Shown one piece after another: positions 1 through 9,360 of a stretch of DNA of 64,000 nt. Position 1 is the stretch's first letter, and each line of letters starts with the position of its first letter. The stretch comes from Azospirillum canadense. Lineage in GTDB: Bacteria > Pseudomonadota > Alphaproteobacteria > Azospirillales > Azospirillaceae. The notes beneath the pieces are model-generated. The model did not search any database and had not been told where the DNA came from. It saw only the letters and a program-made list of their open reading frames with translations. Both the position numbers and the translations under genes were made by a program. The DNA is taken from positions 2,762,001 to 2,826,000 of the forward strand of contig NZ_JAOQNG010000001.1 in assembly GCF_025961225.1 (NCBI RefSeq). Direction: 5' to 3'.

Positions 1-23
1 CTTCGGGAGTGGGGCCTTTTTCT

Positions 24-101
24 TTTCACCACCAAGGCACCAAGGGCCCACGCCGTACCGGGCGCGAGGGTCCTTGGTGTCTTGGTACCTTGGTGGTGAA
101 A
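24..101. repeat. Long imperfect inverted repeat (CACCAAGG family)
   Basis: Arms at 24-44 and 81-101 are 21 nt with one mismatch and a 36-nt loop. The core is made of CACCAAGG-like units repeated within each arm. It lies beyond the terminator of the DUF1127 gene and encodes nothing recognisable. From general knowledge it resembles palindromic intergenic repeats seen in unrelated bacteria; no mobilising enzyme is nearby. Confidence 0.7.
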
Positions 102-113
102 TTACCCAAAAAC

Positions 114-151
114 AAAAAGGGCCGCTTCCTTGACGGAAGCGGCCCTTTTTT
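114..151 (-). terminator. Rho-independent terminator of the DUF1127 gene
   Basis: A perfect 16-bp stem (114-129 with 135-150) with a 5-nt loop is A-rich on one side and T-rich on the other, so it can work in both directions. It sits 25 nt downstream of the DUF1127 stop codon on the minus strand. Confidence 0.85.
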
Positions 152-175
152 CCGGGTCAAGCGATCCGGAAGGCA

Positions 176-394
176 TCACGCCTTCCAGAACGGCTTGTTG
201 ACCTCGTAGTCGACTTCGAGCTGGTTGATGCCGATGTCGTGCAGCATGCGGTCATCGAGACGAGCCAGTTCGCGACGGGTGAGAATCCGCTGCCGCCAAA
301 GGGCGAACGTGTCCAGAACGGTGTCCAGCACATGCGCCACCGGAGCAGCCTGATTGCTGCGGCCAACGGTGGCCGAACGCAGAGCCAATGCCAT
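176..394 (-). CDS. DUF1127 family small protein
   Basis: This 72-residue protein ends with the DUF1127 signature: an arginine-rich helix (ALWRQRILTRRELARL) followed by LDDRMLHDIGIN. In alphaproteobacteria short DUF1127 proteins have been linked to phosphate and carbon metabolism and to RNA turnover; the role here is not known. The ATG at 394 is preceded by AGGAAG at good spacing. A longer open frame continues upstream across the neighbouring aminotransferase, but that part is antisense-like noise. The gene is followed at once by a strong terminator. The 254 nt between it and the aminotransferase gene are comparatively AT-rich and probably hold its own promoter, although no clear hexamers were assigned. 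Confidence 0.85.
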   Translation of the reverse strand: MALALRSATVGRSNQAAPVAHVLDTVLDTFALWRQRILTRRELARLDDRMLHDIGINQLEVDYEVNKPFWKA

Positions 395-648
395 GGTGGT
401 TCTTCCTGTTTGAAAGGTGGCCCGAGGGGGCCCTGCCGGTACCAGCCGCCACGCCCTCGGTTCGTGAGAAAGAATATTGCTCATCATACGTGAACCCACC
501 ACCGCCAAGTCCGTATGCGAGCTGTGTGCTTTCTCGATAGCTGTCGTAGGAATATCACCGATGCACGTTCCGCGGGCCTTTTGTCCATTTTTTAGGCGCC
601 ACAAATTGTGCACCACACCAACAAATTGGCCCACGAACGGATTTTTCC

Positions 649-1812
649 TCAACCCAAAACGCGCGCCAAGCGGGCCATGGCCTCCTCCAGCTTGTCGAGC
701 CGGCTGGCGTAGCAGAGACGCAAAGCACCCTCCCCGCCCTGCCCGAACGCCGCCCCCGGGGCGAGCCCGACCAGCGCCTCGTCGATGATGCGGGTGGCCA
801 GCGCCACGCTGTCCGTTTCCCCCTCCACCTGGAAAAAGGCGTAGAAGGCGCCGGGTGCCGGCTGGACGCGCACGCGTGGGAAAGCGGCCAGCGCGCCGCA
901 GACGAGGTCGCGCGCCTTGCGGCAGCGCTCTACCGTCTCGGCCACCCAGGGCTCCCCTTGCTCGATGGCGGCGAGGCCGGCCATTTGGATGAAGCCCGGC
1001 GTGCCGGAGGTGGAGAACTGCACGAGGTTCTCCAGCACCGGCCCCAGGCCCGTCGGCGTCACCATCCAGCCGAGCCGCCAGCCGGTCATCGCCCAGTTCT
1101 TGGAGAAGCTGTTGACGACGATCAGCTTGTCCTCGGGCTCCGCCACCTCCAGGAAGGAGGGTGCGGCGGTGCGGCCGTCGTAGACGAGTCGGGCGTAGAC
1201 CTCGTCGGAGATGACCCACAGCCCGCGCTCCCGCGCGAAGGCCATGACGCGGGCCATGTCGTCACGCGGCATGATCCAGCCGGTGGGATTGCCGGGGGAG
1301 TTGACGAAGATGGCCCTGGTCCGCGGCCCGCAGGCGGCGAACAGCCGCTCCAGGTCCAACGTCCAGCCCTGGTTGCCGAGCGTCATCGGCACCTCCACCG
1401 GCACGCCGCCCTGGACGCGCACCGCGGCCATGACGTTGGGCCAGACGGGGCTGACGACCGCGACCTCGTCGCCGGGATCGACCAGCATCTGCATGGCGTT
1501 CATGATCGCCGCCATGCCGGAGGTGGTGACGGTGATGCGGTCCACCGGCACCGGGACCCTGTGCACCCGCTCCAGATAGGCCGACAGCACCTCGCGCAGC
1601 GGCGGCAGGCCACGCTGGTAGGTGTAGAAGACGTGGCCATCGCGGATGGCGCGGTCCGCCGCCTCGCGTATGAAGTCCGGGGTGGGGAGGTCGCCTTCGC
1701 CGAACCACAGCGGGATCAGCCCATCGCGCCCGCGCCCGTGGTTCGCCACCGTCACGATGGCGCTGGCCGGCAGAGCCTGGATCCCCGGCCGGATGTCGAA
1801 CTCCGCAACCAT
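649..1812 (-). CDS. PLP-dependent aminotransferase, class I/II
   Basis: The 387-residue product is a fold-type I aminotransferase that would move an amino group between an amino acid and a 2-oxo acid through a pyridoxal-phosphate Schiff base in the cytoplasm. Landmarks include NSPGNPTG near residues 171-178 (substrate-carboxylate and cofactor loop), SDEVY at 202-206 (pyridine-ring Asp and Tyr), SFSKNW with the Schiff-base Lys238, and the GWRLGW motif with Arg246. Length is normal for subgroup I. The ATG at 1812 follows GAGGGTGGG. Substrate cannot be read from sequence; aspartate, aromatic and alanine aminotransferases all share these motifs. It is transcribed alone, divergently from the HAD gene. 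Confidence 0.9.
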   Translation of the reverse strand: MVAEFDIRPGIQALPASAIVTVANHGRGRDGLIPLWFGEGDLPTPDFIREAADRAIRDGHVFYTYQRGLPPLREVLSAYLERVHRVPVPVDRITVTTSGMAAIMNAMQMLVDPGDEVAVVSPVWPNVMAAVRVQGGVPVEVPMTLGNQGWTLDLERLFAACGPRTRAIFVNSPGNPTGWIMPRDDMARVMAFARERGLWVISDEVYARLVYDGRTAAPSFLEVAEPEDKLIVVNSFSKNWAMTGWRLGWMVTPTGLGPVLENLVQFSTSGTPGFIQMAGLAAIEQGEPWVAETVERCRKARDLVCGALAAFPRVRVQPAPGAFYAFFQVEGETDSVALATRIIDEALVGLAPGAAFGQGGEGALRLCYASRLDKLEEAMARLARVLG

Positions 1813-1952
1813 GTCCCACCCTCGCGATCTTTCGTTGCGGGGCCAGTCTATGCGATCTCAGAACCGTCCGCGAGACGAACGGCCGCTGGACACGGACGCG
1901 CGGCCGTCATACCTCTGGTCCCCACCATCCGCAGGGGAACAGGACTTCCACC

Positions 1953-2636
1953 ATGATCGACACCATTGCGTTCGATGGCGACGACACGCTGTGGCACAAC
2001 GAGTCCCTGTTCTCCATGACGCAGGAACGCTTCCGCGCCCTGCTCGCGCACGCTGCGGACCCGGCGGACATCGACCGGCGGCTGCTGGCGGCGGAGCGGG
2101 CGAACCTGCGCGTCTACGGCTACGGCATCAAGGGCTTCGTCCTGTCGATGATCGAGACGGCAGTCGACCTGACGGACGGGCGCATCGCCGGGCGCGACAT
2201 CCAGACCCTGATCGATTTCGGCAAGGCCATGCTGGACCACCCCGTCGATCTGCTGGACGGCGTGGCGGAGGTGGTGGAGGCGCTGTCCGGCCGCTACCGC
2301 CTGCTGCTGATCACCAAGGGCGACCTGTTCGACCAGGAGAGCAAGATCGCCCGATCCGGCCTCGCCGAGCGCTTCAACGCCGTGGAGATCGTCAGCGAGA
2401 AGGACCCGGACACCTACCGCCGCGTGCTCGACCGGCACGGGGTGGAGCCGGGGCGCTTCGTCATGGTCGGCAATTCGGTGCGGTCAGACATCCTGCCGGT
2501 GCTGGCCGCCGGCGGCCACGCCGTTCATGTGCCCTACGCCATCACCTGGGCGCACGAGGAGGCCGCCCCACCCACCGAGAATTACCGCCGTATCGACACG
2601 GTGCGCGACCTGCCGCCCCTGCTGAACGCCTGGTGA
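1953..2636 (+). CDS. HAD-superfamily hydrolase
   Basis: This 227-residue protein is a haloacid-dehalogenase-type phosphatase. Motif I is FDGDDTLW, with the nucleophile Asp8 and general acid Asp10. A motif II threonine occurs in LLITKGD, and the C-terminal half carries VMVGNSVRSDI, matching motif IV with its Mg-binding acid. The helical insertion between motifs I and II indicates a C1-capped enzyme of the phosphoglycolate-phosphatase or YjjG type, so a small phosphorylated metabolite is the likely substrate. The ATG at 1953 follows CAGGGGAACAGG. The downstream cupin gene begins 5 nt after its stop, so the two are probably co-transcribed. Confidence 0.88.
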   Translation: MIDTIAFDGDDTLWHNESLFSMTQERFRALLAHAADPADIDRRLLAAERANLRVYGYGIKGFVLSMIETAVDLTDGRIAGRDIQTLIDFGKAMLDHPVDLLDGVAEVVEALSGRYRLLLITKGDLFDQESKIARSGLAERFNAVEIVSEKDPDTYRRVLDRHGVEPGRFVMVGNSVRSDILPVLAAGGHAVHVPYAITWAHEEAAPPTENYRRIDTVRDLPPLLNAW

Positions 2637-2641
2637 GGAGC

Positions 2642-2992
2642 ATGGACATGAGCTTCACCCTGCTGACCGACCCCGCCGAACCGGAAACCGGCGGCCCCGC
2701 CCCCGACCGGATCCTCTCCGGCGCCCCGGTCTTCACCACTTGGAACCAGTACGAATCGCCGGACGGCAAGCGCTTCGCCGGCGTCTGGCGCTGCACACCG
2801 GGCGCTTGGCGGATCCTGTACGACGAGTGGGAATATTGCGAGATCCTGGAGGGGGTCAGCACCATCACCCACGCCGACGGCCGAAGCTGGACCGTCCGCG
2901 CCGGCGACCGCTTCACATTGGAGCCCGGCTTCGAAGGCGTGTGGGACGTGGTGGAGACGACCACCAAGCGCTACGTCGTGATCCTACCCTGA
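2642..2992 (+). CDS. Cupin-domain protein (DUF861/EutQ-like)
   Basis: This 116-residue protein is a single small beta-barrel of the cupin_3 (DUF861) type. The sequence has the typical two-part pattern: WEYCEILEGVSTIT followed by the glycine turn RAGDRFTLEPGFEGVW. The usual metal histidines are mostly absent, as is common in this subgroup, so a binding rather than metal-dependent catalytic role is plausible. The ATG at 2642 follows GAGGAG; a second in-frame ATG lies two codons on. The gene is 5 nt from the HAD gene, and its last 22 nt overlap the 3' end of the convergent helical-repeat gene. Confidence 0.8.
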   Translation: MDMSFTLLTDPAEPETGGPAPDRILSGAPVFTTWNQYESPDGKRFAGVWRCTPGAWRILYDEWEYCEILEGVSTITHADGRSWTVRAGDRFTLEPGFEGVWDVVETTTKRYVVILP

Positions 2993-5112
2993 CCGCCCCC
3001 TGATCGCCGGCGCAGCAGGAACCAGGAGGCCACCGCCGCCCCGGCGACCAGCAGCGCCCCGGCTATGGCGAGCACTGCGGCCTTGTGCGCGTGGGCCGCA
3101 CCGCGAACATCCAGCCAAACGTAACGAGGCCAGCCGCGGACGGCGCCGTCGAAGTCCGGCTCCGGACAGTCCTGCCCGAAGTCGTCGGCCCAATCGACCG
3201 CCGCCCCCTCCGCCACGTACCGCGCGTAGAGCGCCTGGGCCCGGTCCTTCTCCCGTGTTTGCAGCATCCAGTGCGTGGCGTGGCAGAGCACGGCGGCGAA
3301 AGCTTGGGATCGGCGCGGCAGCCGGTCCGCCGCGGCTGTCTCCAGGTCCGTCGCGATGTACCGGTAATGCCAACGCTGGTCGGGCGTTGCCCGGCTCTCC
3401 TCGAAGCGCCGCCGCTCGCCATCCGTGACGAAGGAGCCCTCCAGCGTCTCCTGCCCCAGCCCGCCCCCGAACGCTCCGCCATAGGCGAAGAGATCCGGCG
3501 GACCTTCGGTGCCCATCATCTCCAGTCCCCGATGGCGGGCGAGCAGGGCCGCCTCGTGGAAGGCCCGCGCGCGGTCGAAGGGCCACCAGCCGTCGCGCGC
3601 GGCGTGCAGCGCCTTGGCGTAGGTGGCCGCCGCCTCGGCGACCTCACGTCTCGCAAAGTAAGCCAGCGCCTCGTCGGTGCGCCCCTCCCGCATCAGCCGG
3701 CGGGCCAGCAGGTCGCGCAGGCTGGGCGGCTGGCTCGTCCAATAATTGGATTCGCCGGCCGGGATCTCGCCCTTGCGGTCTACAAAAACCTTCAGTTCGT
3801 CGACGGTGAGGACACGCTCAGCGATGTGGGCGACGTCGCCCCAATAGCGGAGGGCGACGGGGTGCAGAAGTTCCAGCGCGTTGACATACTCGCCGCGCGC
3901 CAGGGCCAGCGCGCCGCGCTCTCCCTCCAGCCGGGCGTCGCTCGCCTCGTCCAGCACCGCGCCGCCGGATTCCGGAAAGGCCCGGGACGCCTCGGCGAGC
4001 AGGGCCGCCGCACCGTCCAGGTTCCCGGCGCGCACCGCCAGCTTCGCCTTGACCCAGCTCGCCAACGGGCCTGATGCCCGCTCGGCGGCGCGCGCAGCGA
4101 CGTCGTACCGGCCCATGGCATAGGCGAAGGAGGCGACCCGGTCGAGCCCCGCCACCCGCTCCACCCCCCGGCGCTGCAAGGCATCAACGAGATGATCGAC
4201 CGGCGGACGCGTTTCGGACGCGTAAAATGCAAACGGAAAGCGGGTCGTTGCGGCCGCGTACGCAACGAGGAGCCTCTGCACCAGCGGATCGCCGACGGCG
4301 GCGTCGAGGCGCGGCGGGTCGTCGAGCAACCGTTCCGCCACCATGCGCAGCGACTGCACGCCGCCATCGGAACCCCGCACCGCCTGCTCGACGTAGAGCG
4401 CGACGGCCGCCGCGGTCGCGCGGCCGAAGGCGTCGGCATCCCTCCGCTTCCATGCCGCGTCGGCGTGGTTGAGGAGCGCCCGCCCCTCCTCCCCGAAGCT
4501 CGCCACGGCCAGGGACTGCGGGTCGGGCGCGCCGCCGCGCGCCAAGTCGCGGGTCTGGGCGAAGGCCTGCTGTGCCGCGTCCACGTCTCCGCCCTCCGCC
4601 GCGATCCGGCCGAGCATGTAGGCCGCCCACACGGTGCGCACGCCGCGCTCCGCGCCCGGCAGGGCGAGGACGGCGGTGAAGCGCTCCGCCGCCCCCTCCC
4701 GGTCCCCGCCGCGGAACGCGACCGCCCCCGCCGTGTACAGGCGGACCGCGGGCGGCAGGTCCGGTCCCAGCGCGAAGGCCGTGTCGCCGGAGGCGGCAGC
4801 CCGCATGACCGCCAGCCGTTCGCCCTGCGCGGCGCTCAGCCCGACGCGCTCCGCCCGCGCGAGGTCGTCCGCCCACGCACGCGCCGTCTCCGCGTCGTTC
4901 CATGACGCCTCAAGCTCGCCCGGCGTCAGCCCGTCGGACGGAACGCGGAGCAGGTGTTTCATTTCGAAGGCGAAACTGTTGGCTGGCGCGGTCGCCAGGG
5001 TTTCCTCGCGACGGTCGAGCAACTGCCAGGGGAAATCCGGGCCGCAGGCGATGGCCGCGGACACGGCCATGCCGGCGGCCAGAGCCGCAACCGCAAGCTT
5101 ACGGCTGAACAT
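2971..5112 (-). CDS. Exported helical-repeat (TPR-like) protein with C-terminal anchor
   Basis: The 713-residue product has an N-terminal signal sequence ending AIAC at Cys23, followed by CGPDFPW. It may be a lipoprotein with a weak lipobox or be cut just before the cysteine. The body is alanine- and arginine-rich with repeated helix pairs of TPR or Sel1 character. Near the end a hydrophobic helix (AVLAIAGALLVAGAAVASW) is followed by RRRSGG, which would leave the C-terminus in the cytoplasm. No catalytic motif was found. The start overlaps the upstream DUF3142 gene by 14 nt, so translation is probably coupled. The function is unknown; the pairing suggests an envelope scaffold for the DUF3142 protein. 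Confidence 0.75.
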   Translation of the reverse strand: MFSRKLAVAALAAGMAVSAAIACGPDFPWQLLDRREETLATAPANSFAFEMKHLLRVPSDGLTPGELEASWNDAETARAWADDLARAERVGLSAAQGERLAVMRAAASGDTAFALGPDLPPAVRLYTAGAVAFRGGDREGAAERFTAVLALPGAERGVRTVWAAYMLGRIAAEGGDVDAAQQAFAQTRDLARGGAPDPQSLAVASFGEEGRALLNHADAAWKRRDADAFGRATAAAVALYVEQAVRGSDGGVQSLRMVAERLLDDPPRLDAAVGDPLVQRLLVAYAAATTRFPFAFYASETRPPVDHLVDALQRRGVERVAGLDRVASFAYAMGRYDVAARAAERASGPLASWVKAKLAVRAGNLDGAAALLAEASRAFPESGGAVLDEASDARLEGERGALALARGEYVNALELLHPVALRYWGDVAHIAERVLTVDELKVFVDRKGEIPAGESNYWTSQPPSLRDLLARRLMREGRTDEALAYFARREVAEAAATYAKALHAARDGWWPFDRARAFHEAALLARHRGLEMMGTEGPPDLFAYGGAFGGGLGQETLEGSFVTDGERRRFEESRATPDQRWHYRYIATDLETAAADRLPRRSQAFAAVLCHATHWMLQTREKDRAQALYARYVAEGAAVDWADDFGQDCPEPDFDGAVRGWPRYVWLDVRGAAHAHKAAVLAIAGALLVAGAAVASWFLLRRRSGGGQGRITT

Positions 5113-6295
5113 CGATCGCTCCCTTGTTGGCGCCGCAGCGCATCCAGCCGATCACCCGCGCCTGCCCACCACGCAACATCCCGCCCTGCACCCGCGCCAG
5201 CGCGGGTCGCGCCCCTTCCTGCCTCAGCGCGTAGCCGCCGACCCCGTCTGCCGGCGCGCAGCCCGCCTCCAGCAGCACCGTCCGGGGAAGCTCGGCGTCG
5301 ATGGCGCCGGCGTTGACCAGCACAAGGTCGCGCAGGCCCGGCGTGCCGGCATCCCGCGCCTCCACCGACAGGGCCGTGCGCAGGGGGGCGCCGCGCACCA
5401 CCGCGCGCCATGTCGCGAGGCTCCAGGCCCGGCCGTCCTCCGCGGTGGGGAGGCGAAACCACACGACGCCGCGCAGCCCCGGCGGCGGGTCGCGCTCCAA
5501 TCCGCGCAGCAAGGCGGCGACCTCCGCCGGATCGGCCGCCAGCTCATCCGCTGGCCCCTCGCCCGCCAGCGTGGGCATCTCGCCCTCCACGCCGGCCAGC
5601 CGTCCGTCGGCGCCCCAACGGACCCGCACCCCATAGGCCGGCAGCGCCACGCGGAAGGGCTTGTTCGTGCGGCGCGCCAACCGGTCGAGCCAATCCCGGG
5701 CCAGCCGCGGGTCGAACAAGCCAAAACGCGGGTTCCGCACGGCGTGGACCTGAAGGACGATTTCGTCCACCCGGCCGACGACCGCGCCGAACAGCGGCGA
5801 GGGCAGCCACGTGGGCAGCGCGGTGATGGACAGAGGCAGCCCGGGCGGGAGGTGGCGGCGCAGCGCCTCCAAGAAGAGAGCATAGCCGTCCAGCCGCGCC
5901 GTCGCGCAGTCGTGGTCGATCTCGATCCCCGCGACATCCACCCCCTGCCCCGCCGCCGTCTCCACGGCGCGTCCGACCTCCGCCAGAAACGCGGGATCGA
6001 TGGGAGGCGGAGCCGAGCCGTCGATGCGGACGACCAGCACGACCGGCCGCCCACTGTGCGCGAGGGCGACCCAATCCGGCGCGGTCCGGGTAATTCCCCC
6101 GGCGCCGCCCCGTTCCGCGGCCAGCACGCGCCAGCGCCCGATCATGTCGGAGGACTGCCGCAATGCCTCCCCCAGCGCCGGAGTCCAGCGCCTTTGCCAG
6201 ACATAGGCGTCCTGGGGCAGCGGACCCGCCGGGCCGCCCGACCGCGTGAGGCCGGAAAGCATCAGGACCAGACACAGCCAACGCGCCAAGCCCAC
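5099..6295 (-). CDS. DUF3142 domain-containing exported protein
   Basis: This 398-residue protein starts with a hydrophobic signal sequence, then QDAYVWQRRW near residues 28-37, typical of DUF3142. The acidic strand GIEIDHDC around residue 124 and the following SITALPTWL resemble the barrel strands of a TIM-barrel glycosidase, so a polysaccharide-related enzyme is possible but unproven. The GTG at 6295 is preferred because GGGGGAA lies at the right spacing; a GTG five codons upstream (6310) has no clear ribosome binding site. It overlaps the helical-repeat gene by 14 nt and precedes it in the same minus-strand unit. Such a pairing suggests that both act in the periplasm. Confidence 0.78.
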   Translation of the reverse strand: MGLARWLCLVLMLSGLTRSGGPAGPLPQDAYVWQRRWTPALGEALRQSSDMIGRWRVLAAERGGAGGITRTAPDWVALAHSGRPVVLVVRIDGSAPPPIDPAFLAEVGRAVETAAGQGVDVAGIEIDHDCATARLDGYALFLEALRRHLPPGLPLSITALPTWLPSPLFGAVVGRVDEIVLQVHAVRNPRFGLFDPRLARDWLDRLARRTNKPFRVALPAYGVRVRWGADGRLAGVEGEMPTLAGEGPADELAADPAEVAALLRGLERDPPPGLRGVVWFRLPTAEDGRAWSLATWRAVVRGAPLRTALSVEARDAGTPGLRDLVLVNAGAIDAELPRTVLLEAGCAPADGVGGYALRQEGARPALARVQGGMLRGGQARVIGWMRCGANKGAIDVQP

Positions 6296-6388
6296 GCGCA
6301 ATTCCCCCACCGGACGACACCCGCAACAGAAGCCGAAGCAGTGTCCCGTGTCCCCGCGTCCGGGTCCAGCGCCGGCTTCTAAAGAGCG

Positions 6389-6712
6389 TCAGGCAATGTG
6401 AGTGGAGGTTGTCAGGTCCGCGCGGTGAATGACGACGAAGGCCTTGCGGCCGATCTCCACGGCGAGAACGGCGAGCGTCACCAAGGCCCCGATCAGCAGC
6501 GCGCGGGCGAGGTCGCGCATCGAGGCCCGCCGCCGGATCCGGCGTGCCAGGACGGCGGCGGCACGTTCACGACGCCGGTCGCGAGCGTCCTCGGTCCCAC
6601 CCTCGGCCTGTCCGCCCTCGTCATGTTCGTCGCCGTCCGTCCCACCGTCCCCGCCAGTCTCGCCCAGCGGATTCCAATAGGGGGAGGCGTTGGAAACGCC
6701 TGTCTTGCTCAT
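6389..6712 (-). CDS. Small single-pass membrane protein of unknown function
   Basis: The 107-residue protein has an acidic, glycine-rich N-terminal half (about residues 15-45) and an arginine-rich patch. One transmembrane helix (ALLIGALVTLAVLAVEIG) near residues 69-86 precedes a short tail. The positive residues before the helix predict the N-terminus inside. The ATG at 6712 follows GGGGAGGA, a very strong ribosome binding site, which supports the gene. No family was recognised. It is separated from the upstream DUF971 gene by a perfect 22-bp hairpin. Confidence 0.65.
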   Translation of the reverse strand: MSKTGVSNASPYWNPLGETGGDGGTDGDEHDEGGQAEGGTEDARDRRRERAAAVLARRIRRRASMRDLARALLIGALVTLAVLAVEIGRKAFVVIHRADLTTSTHIA

Positions 6713-6787
6713 GCGGTCCTCCCCGGTGGAAGGGTCGATCCATGCAGGAGCGGTATCTATAAAATGGCGCGAATCGGCTCAAGCGCA

Positions 6788-6836
6788 GCCGATGGCCGTC
6801 CCCTGCGGCAGGGCGCCGCAGGGGACGGCCATCGGC
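6788..6836. repeat. Perfect 22-bp inverted repeat hairpin
   Basis: Arms 6788-6809 and 6815-6836 are perfect reverse complements with a 5-nt loop (AGGGC). It lies 13 nt past the DUF971 stop on the minus strand. There is no T-run, so it is not a classic intrinsic terminator. It may protect the 3' end of the upstream mRNA or work with Rho. Confidence 0.85.
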
Positions 6837-6849
6837 ACTGTCGGACGGA

Positions 6850-7254
6850 TCAGCGCCGGCCCTTCGGGTCGCGGCTGAGGCCCTTGGCCTCCAACTCCGC
6901 CAGATACTCGGCCCACAGCCGGTCCTGGTCCTCGCCCATCTCGTGCAGCAGCTTCCATGAGTAGATGCCGCTGTCGTGCAGGTCGTCGAAGACGATGCGC
7001 ACGGCGTAGCGGCCGATCGGCTCCAGGCTCATGATGCCGACGTGGCGGCGGCCGGAGACGGTCTGCTTCTGGCCGGGCCCATGCCCCTGCACCTCGGCCG
7101 AAGGGCTGTGCACGCGCAGGAATTCCGCCGGGTAGGAGAAGGTCCGGCCGTCGTCGAAGTCGATCTCCAGCCGCTTGTCCTCCTTCTTCAGGCGGATTTC
7201 CAGCGGCCAGTGCTTCGTACCGAACTCGTCCGACGCGAAACGCTCCTCCGACAT
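6850..7254 (-). CDS. DUF971 (GBBH-like N-terminal domain) protein
   Basis: The 134-residue protein is a stand-alone gamma-butyrobetaine-hydroxylase-like N-terminal domain. The typical pattern is visible: LEIRLKKEDKRLEIDFDDGRTFSYPAEFLR in the first third, then EPIGRYAVRIVFDDLHDSGIYSW. Such proteins have been proposed to act around Fe-S clusters or carry zinc, but the function is not settled. Its ATG overlaps the stop of the Trm112-like gene by one base (TGATG), so it is translationally coupled to it. Confidence 0.88.
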   Translation of the reverse strand: MSEERFASDEFGTKHWPLEIRLKKEDKRLEIDFDDGRTFSYPAEFLRVHSPSAEVQGHGPGQKQTVSGRRHVGIMSLEPIGRYAVRIVFDDLHDSGIYSWKLLHEMGEDQDRLWAEYLAELEAKGLSRDPKGRR

Positions 7255-7505
7255 CAGGCCGCTCCCGGCTTTTTGTCCAGGCTGCGCGCCTCGTCGATCA
7301 GCATGATCGGGATGCCGTCGCGAATCGGGTAGGCAAGACCCGCGCGCTCGCTGATCAGCTCGGCGCGTTCGGCGTCGTAGCGCAGCGGACCCTTGGTCAG
7401 CGGGCAGACGAGGATTTCCAGAAGCTTCGGGTCGACACGGGCCTGCGTCTTCTCGCCGGGCGACTTGCCTTCGCCGTGCATGTCCTCGGGGGTGTGGGCG
7501 CTCAT
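7254..7505 (-). CDS. Trm112-like zinc-ribbon protein (YcaR family)
   Basis: This 83-residue protein carries the Trm112 core [17 protein letters not shown] and ends [18 protein letters not shown]. Only one cysteine of the usual CPxC knuckle is present (VCPLTKG), as in many bacterial members. Eukaryotic Trm112 activates methyltransferases; bacterial versions are small uncharacterised partners. It is in the minus-strand group LON-Trm112-DUF971, and its stop overlaps the next start. The ATG at 7505 has a weak GAGG upstream. Confidence 0.88.
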   Translation of the reverse strand: MSAHTPEDMHGEGKSPGEKTQARVDPKLLEILVCPLTKGPLRYDAERAELISERAGLAYPIRDGIPIMLIDEARSLDKKPGAA

Positions 7506-7548
7506 GGAACGGGCCTCGCGGTCAAAGATCGGAAACGGGAAACGGTGG

Positions 7549-8214
7549 TCAGTGGCGCGGCACGCTGCCGTCGCCGTCGTGGCAGTCGAGAATGGCCATC
7601 TCGATCAGCGCGATCAAGAGCTTCGCGCGTTCCGGCAGGTCGGGCGCCTCCAGGAGGGCCTGCTTCTCGCTGGGGCTGAAGGGGCAGATCATGGCGAGCG
7701 AGGTGACCAGCCGTTCGTCGGGCGTCGATTCGATGGCGCTCCAGTCCACCGACAGGCCCTGCGTCTTGAAATAGGCCTTCAGCCCGGCCACCAGCCGCGG
7801 GCGGTCGACGTCGCCATCGTCATCGTTCAGATCGGAGGTGAAACGTTCCCACGCCGGAACGACACGCCGGTAGCCACGCAGGCACTCCGCCTCGCTGCGG
7901 ATGGCGAAGCGGCTGACCCCGGTCAGGGTGATCAGGTAGCGACCGTCGTCCGTTTCGGAAAAGCTGGTGATGCGCCCGGCGCAGCCGGTCTTGTAGACCG
8001 CCGGCTCGCGCTCCCGGCTGGCTGGGTCGGTCGGCTGGATCATGCCGATCATGCGGTCGGAGGCCAACGCATCCTCGAACATCGCGAGGTAGCGCGGCTC
8101 GAAAATGTTCAGCGGCAGCCGGCCGCGGGGCAGCAGCAGAACCCCCGCAAGCGGGAAGATCGGCAGCAGCCGCGGCAGGCGGCTCAGCGTCGGGTCGAAA
8201 GGCGTCCGGCTCAT
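7549..8214 (-). CDS. LON peptidase substrate-binding domain protein
   Basis: The 221-residue product is the N-terminal substrate-binding domain of Lon protease without its ATPase or protease parts. The signature [25 protein letters not shown] is near residues 18-42. Comparable stand-alone proteins are frequent in alphaproteobacteria next to a thioredoxin-TPR gene, as here; they may act as adaptors, but this is untested. The ATG at 8214 is chosen because homologues begin near this point. A GTG at 8286 would add 24 residues, but that stretch encodes a hairpin and does not look like protein. Confidence 0.85.
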   Translation of the reverse strand: MSRTPFDPTLSRLPRLLPIFPLAGVLLLPRGRLPLNIFEPRYLAMFEDALASDRMIGMIQPTDPASREREPAVYKTGCAGRITSFSETDDGRYLITLTGVSRFAIRSEAECLRGYRRVVPAWERFTSDLNDDDGDVDRPRLVAGLKAYFKTQGLSVDWSAIESTPDERLVTSLAMICPFSPSEKQALLEAPDLPERAKLLIALIEMAILDCHDGDGSVPRH

Positions 8215-8250
8215 GCGACGAATATAGAGCCCCCCGTCGCGGGGAACAGA

Positions 8251-8271
8251 GCAGGCTCCAAGAGAGCCTGC
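8251..8271 (-). terminator. Hairpin after the thioredoxin gene
   Basis: GCAGGCTC and GAGCCTGC form an 8-bp stem with a 5-nt loop. It sits 26 nt downstream of the stop of the thioredoxin-TPR gene and just upstream of the LON gene. No T-run follows, so it could be a weak terminator, attenuator or processing site. Confidence 0.5.
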
Positions 8272-8296
8272 CCCATTCCCGCTCACCGGAAAAAAG

Positions 8297-9259
<963 letters not shown>

Positions 9260-9360
9260 GGCGTTCGTGATTCCCTGTGCGATCTTGCCGAATAGATGAG
9301 CGCATGATGCGCGTTAAGCAAGCGTCGGCTGTGACGACTCCCGGTCGCAGGCCGCGCCCC

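Noticed and set aside
176..1219. 347-codon frame ending in the DUF1127 protein
   Set aside because: Only the last 72 codons are protein-like and preceded by an RBS; the rest lies in an off frame of the aminotransferase gene on the same strand.
7549..8286. Longer LON-domain protein starting at GTG 8286
   Set aside because: The extra 24 residues cover a hairpin and have no family similarity; ATG 8214 fits the domain start.
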